Assembly (NCBI RefSeq): GCF_003347495.1
Contig: NZ_QCXY01000003.1
Span: 496,001 to 560,000 of the forward strand
Origin: Pleomorphovibrio marinus
GTDB lineage: Bacteria > Bacteroidota > Bacteroidia > Cytophagales > Cyclobacteriaceae
DNA length: 64,000 bases
Reading direction: 5' to 3'
A program made the position numbers and the translations under genes. Positions 62,449 to 64,000 of the stretch are shown here, in pieces (the stretch's first letter is position 1; each line of letters begins with the position of its first letter). The notes below the pieces were generated by a model. The model was not told the origin of the DNA. It worked only from the letters and a program-made list of their open reading frames with translations, and did not search any database.

Positions 62449-63810
62449 ATGAAAAATATCCCTTACTCCCTCTTATTAGCACTATTTCTTTATTTTCCTT
62501 TGTTAGCAGGTTCTACTTCATTTCCCTGGAAAGCAGGGGTGGCCCAGGAGGTGATCACTCCTGAATCCAACCTATGGATGGCGGGATATGCTGCAAGGAC
62601 CAAACCTGCCGAGGGGAAGCAACATGAGCTGTGGATCAAGGCCGTGTCCCTAGAAGATGCGCAGGGCAATGAGGGCGTTTGGATCACCAGTGATATTCTT
62701 GGCTTTCCAAAAGCACTTTCAGACCGCATCAAGGACCAACTCTACCATAAATATGGGATAAGCAGGGCACAGGTCATCCTTAGCAGCTCCCATACCCACT
62801 CTGGACCCGTTTTGGAGCAGGCCTTGTTCGATATCTACCCTCTGGATGATGCTCAAATTCAAGCCATAAAGGATTACACCTCTCTATTGGAAAAGAAGGT
62901 AATTGCCTTGGTGGAAAAGGCAAGGCAGAATAGGATGCCCGCCCGTATTTCTACAGGGCAAGGAGTAAGCCGCTTTCAGGTAAACCGCAGAAACAACCCG
63001 GAAATGGGATGGCAGGAAAAACCACATTTGGATGGGCCCATGGACCATGCTGTCCCTGTAATAAAAATAGAGAATGAGAAGGGGGTGCAAACGGTGATTT
63101 TCGGGTATGCCTGCCATCCCACGGTACTGGATCAATATGAGTGGTCTGGGGATTATCCCGGCTACGCGCAGCTAGCATTGGAACAGGAATATCCCTCCAC
63201 TGCCTTTTTGTTTTTCCAGGGGGCCAGCGGAGACCAGAACCCCATCCCCAGAAGGACAGTACCCCTTGCCAAACAGTATGGCAAAACCCTAGCCGCTGCA
63301 GTGAGCAGGGTTTTGGAAGAAGAAATGGAAGAACAGCCATCTCTGCTGAGGGTAGCCTATGAGGAGTTTCCCTTGCCATTTGCGGAGCCTTTCTCGGTTT
63401 CAGAACTGCAAGGCATGGCAAAAAAAGAACGGGGCTACCTAAAAAGATGGGCGGAACGGATGCTGAAGGAAAGTCAAGAAGGCATAGAACACCCAGACAG
63501 TTACCCCTATCCCATACAGCTCTGGACTTTGGGAGAACAAGCCCTATTTAGCCTGGGGGGTGAAGTCACCGTTTCCTACGCCCTTGCACTTAAGGCCAAA
63601 TATGGGTGGGATACATTTGTGATGGCATACAGCAACGACGTGATGGGATATATTCCTTCCGAGACCATCCTGGAAGAGGGAGGGTATGAAGGGTATCAGT
63701 CACAAATGGTGTATGGCCTTCCTACCTTATGGGAAAAGGGAATAGAAAAAAACATCCTTTCTAAGCTTGATGAAATGGCCAGTGAACTTGGCCTTAGACC
63801 TTCCAAGTGA
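62449..63810 (+). CDS. Secreted neutral/alkaline ceramidase-like hydrolase
   Basis: 453 residues from ATG 62449. A signal peptide ends near residue 25 (AGSTSF). The family pattern begins WKAGVAQEVITPESNLWMAGY, the zinc motif region is SSSHTHSGPVL, and later blocks include FGYACHPTVLDQYEWSGDY and FFQGASGDQNPIPR. It lacks the long C-terminal domain of canonical neutral ceramidases (about 650 residues), so it belongs to the shorter hydrolase branch whose substrate is usually unknown, although amide bonds of lipids or glycans are plausible. It may be in one operon with the BNR-ThuA gene, 164 bases upstream. Confidence 0.87.
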   Translation: MKNIPYSLLLALFLYFPLLAGSTSFPWKAGVAQEVITPESNLWMAGYAARTKPAEGKQHELWIKAVSLEDAQGNEGVWITSDILGFPKALSDRIKDQLYHKYGISRAQVILSSSHTHSGPVLEQALFDIYPLDDAQIQAIKDYTSLLEKKVIALVEKARQNRMPARISTGQGVSRFQVNRRNNPEMGWQEKPHLDGPMDHAVPVIKIENEKGVQTVIFGYACHPTVLDQYEWSGDYPGYAQLALEQEYPSTAFLFFQGASGDQNPIPRRTVPLAKQYGKTLAAAVSRVLEEEMEEQPSLLRVAYEEFPLPFAEPFSVSELQGMAKKERGYLKRWAERMLKESQEGIEHPDSYPYPIQLWTLGEQALFSLGGEVTVSYALALKAKYGWDTFVMAYSNDVMGYIPSETILEEGGYEGYQSQMVYGLPTLWEKGIEKNILSKLDEMASELGLRPSK

Positions 63811-63910
63811 AGGATTTGATCATAGGTTCGGGTTTAGATCCAAAGTTTTTATGCCAAAAATTGTGCTCTTGGTTTCGACCAATGACCCTGAAAGGGTCCA
63901 ACAACAATAA

Positions 63911-63930
63911 TCCCCGGCGAAACCCGGGGA
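63911..63930. repeat. GC-rich hairpin, possible dispersed element at window edge
   Basis: TCCCCGG (63911-63917) pairs exactly with CCGGGGA (63924-63930) around CGAAAC. Together with GGAGT/ACTCC near 63964-63980, the last 100 bases look like a GC-rich non-coding element, similar in style to REP-type repeats. It is cut by the window end. Confidence 0.45.
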
Positions 63931-64000
63931 ATTGGAACTCCACCCCTAAAGCCCAGAACCGCGGAGTGGTTCAACTCCAAGGCACTTCTTAGCTCGGAGG

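Noticed and set aside
63807-63992. 61-codon frame at the right edge starting at GTG
   Set aside because: It runs through hairpin repeats, begins inside the stop region of the ceramidase-like gene, and lacks any motif.
1-64000. tRNA, rRNA, CRISPR arrays, integrases and insertion sequences
   Set aside because: No cloverleaf, regularly spaced short repeats, or intact transposase/integrase motifs were seen in the intergenic regions examined.

Overview
The window looks like chromosomal DNA from a marine, carbohydrate-degrading member of the Bacteroidota, probably the Cytophagales/Cyclobacteriaceae. The pointers are family content (WbqC, ClpC with UVR motif, 1,100-residue FG-GAP/ASPIC-UnbV lipoproteins, formylglycine sulfatases, sialidase and BNR beta-propellers, a carotenoid lycopene cyclase), very many Bacteroidota-style signal peptides and lipoboxes, and the near absence of strong Shine-Dalgarno sequences. 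The organism name is inference. No rRNA, tRNA, CRISPR array, intact transposase or phage gene was seen.

Layout. 1-6.8 kb: the tail of a secreted protein, then two tandem FG-GAP lipoprotein genes whose last two-thirds are almost identical GC-rich DNA, closed by a bidirectional terminator. 7-9.6 kb: small envelope genes and gene-poor DNA. 9.7-11.2 kb: a secreted BNR beta-propeller protein. 11.4-16.5 kb: a five-gene catabolic operon (ACS-type transporter, beta-hydroxyacid dehydrogenase, amidohydrolase, 6-hydroxynicotinate-reductase-like ferredoxin, and an unrecognised Cys-rich partner). 17-23.7 kb: housekeeping genes (YihY, YbgC, MltG, YrdC/YciO, WbqC, ClpC). 23.8-31.6 kb: a run of secreted enzymes (M16 peptidase, sialidase, sorbosone-dehydrogenase-like lipoprotein, sulfatase, DUF2784 membrane protein). 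31.9-34 kb: an intact PIN-domain toxin/antitoxin pair and a lycopene cyclase. 34-45.4 kb: a translationally coupled cluster of alpha/beta hydrolases, CPBP membrane proteases, membrane proteins and an S41 protease, followed by a hydrolase, an AraC regulator and a serine hydrolase. 45.7-52.4 kb: a lipoprotein glycosidase-like gene, one good sulfatase, and a decay zone with a broken BrnT/BrnA pair, an internally deleted sulfatase and a Uma2 nuclease gene cut by a stop codon. 52.4-56.7 kb: a three-gene overlapping operon (SbnA-like synthase, FAD/NAD(P)-binding protein, fold-III PLP decarboxylase). 57.3-63.8 kb: a small membrane protein, a BamA-type barrel, PspC, an MsrA-MsrB fusion, a BNR-ThuA fusion and a neutral-ceramidase-like enzyme.

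The two strongest candidates for an undescribed system are (1) the 11.4-16.5 kb operon, whose reductase, amidohydrolase and dehydrogenase classes match three consecutive steps of anaerobic nicotinate fermentation but appear in a different lineage with an extra unknown protein, and (2) the 52.4-56.7 kb operon, where a flavoprotein occupies the place of SbnB beside SbnA- and SbnH-like enzymes, without any siderophore synthetase. The tandem lipoprotein genes are the clearest structural oddity.
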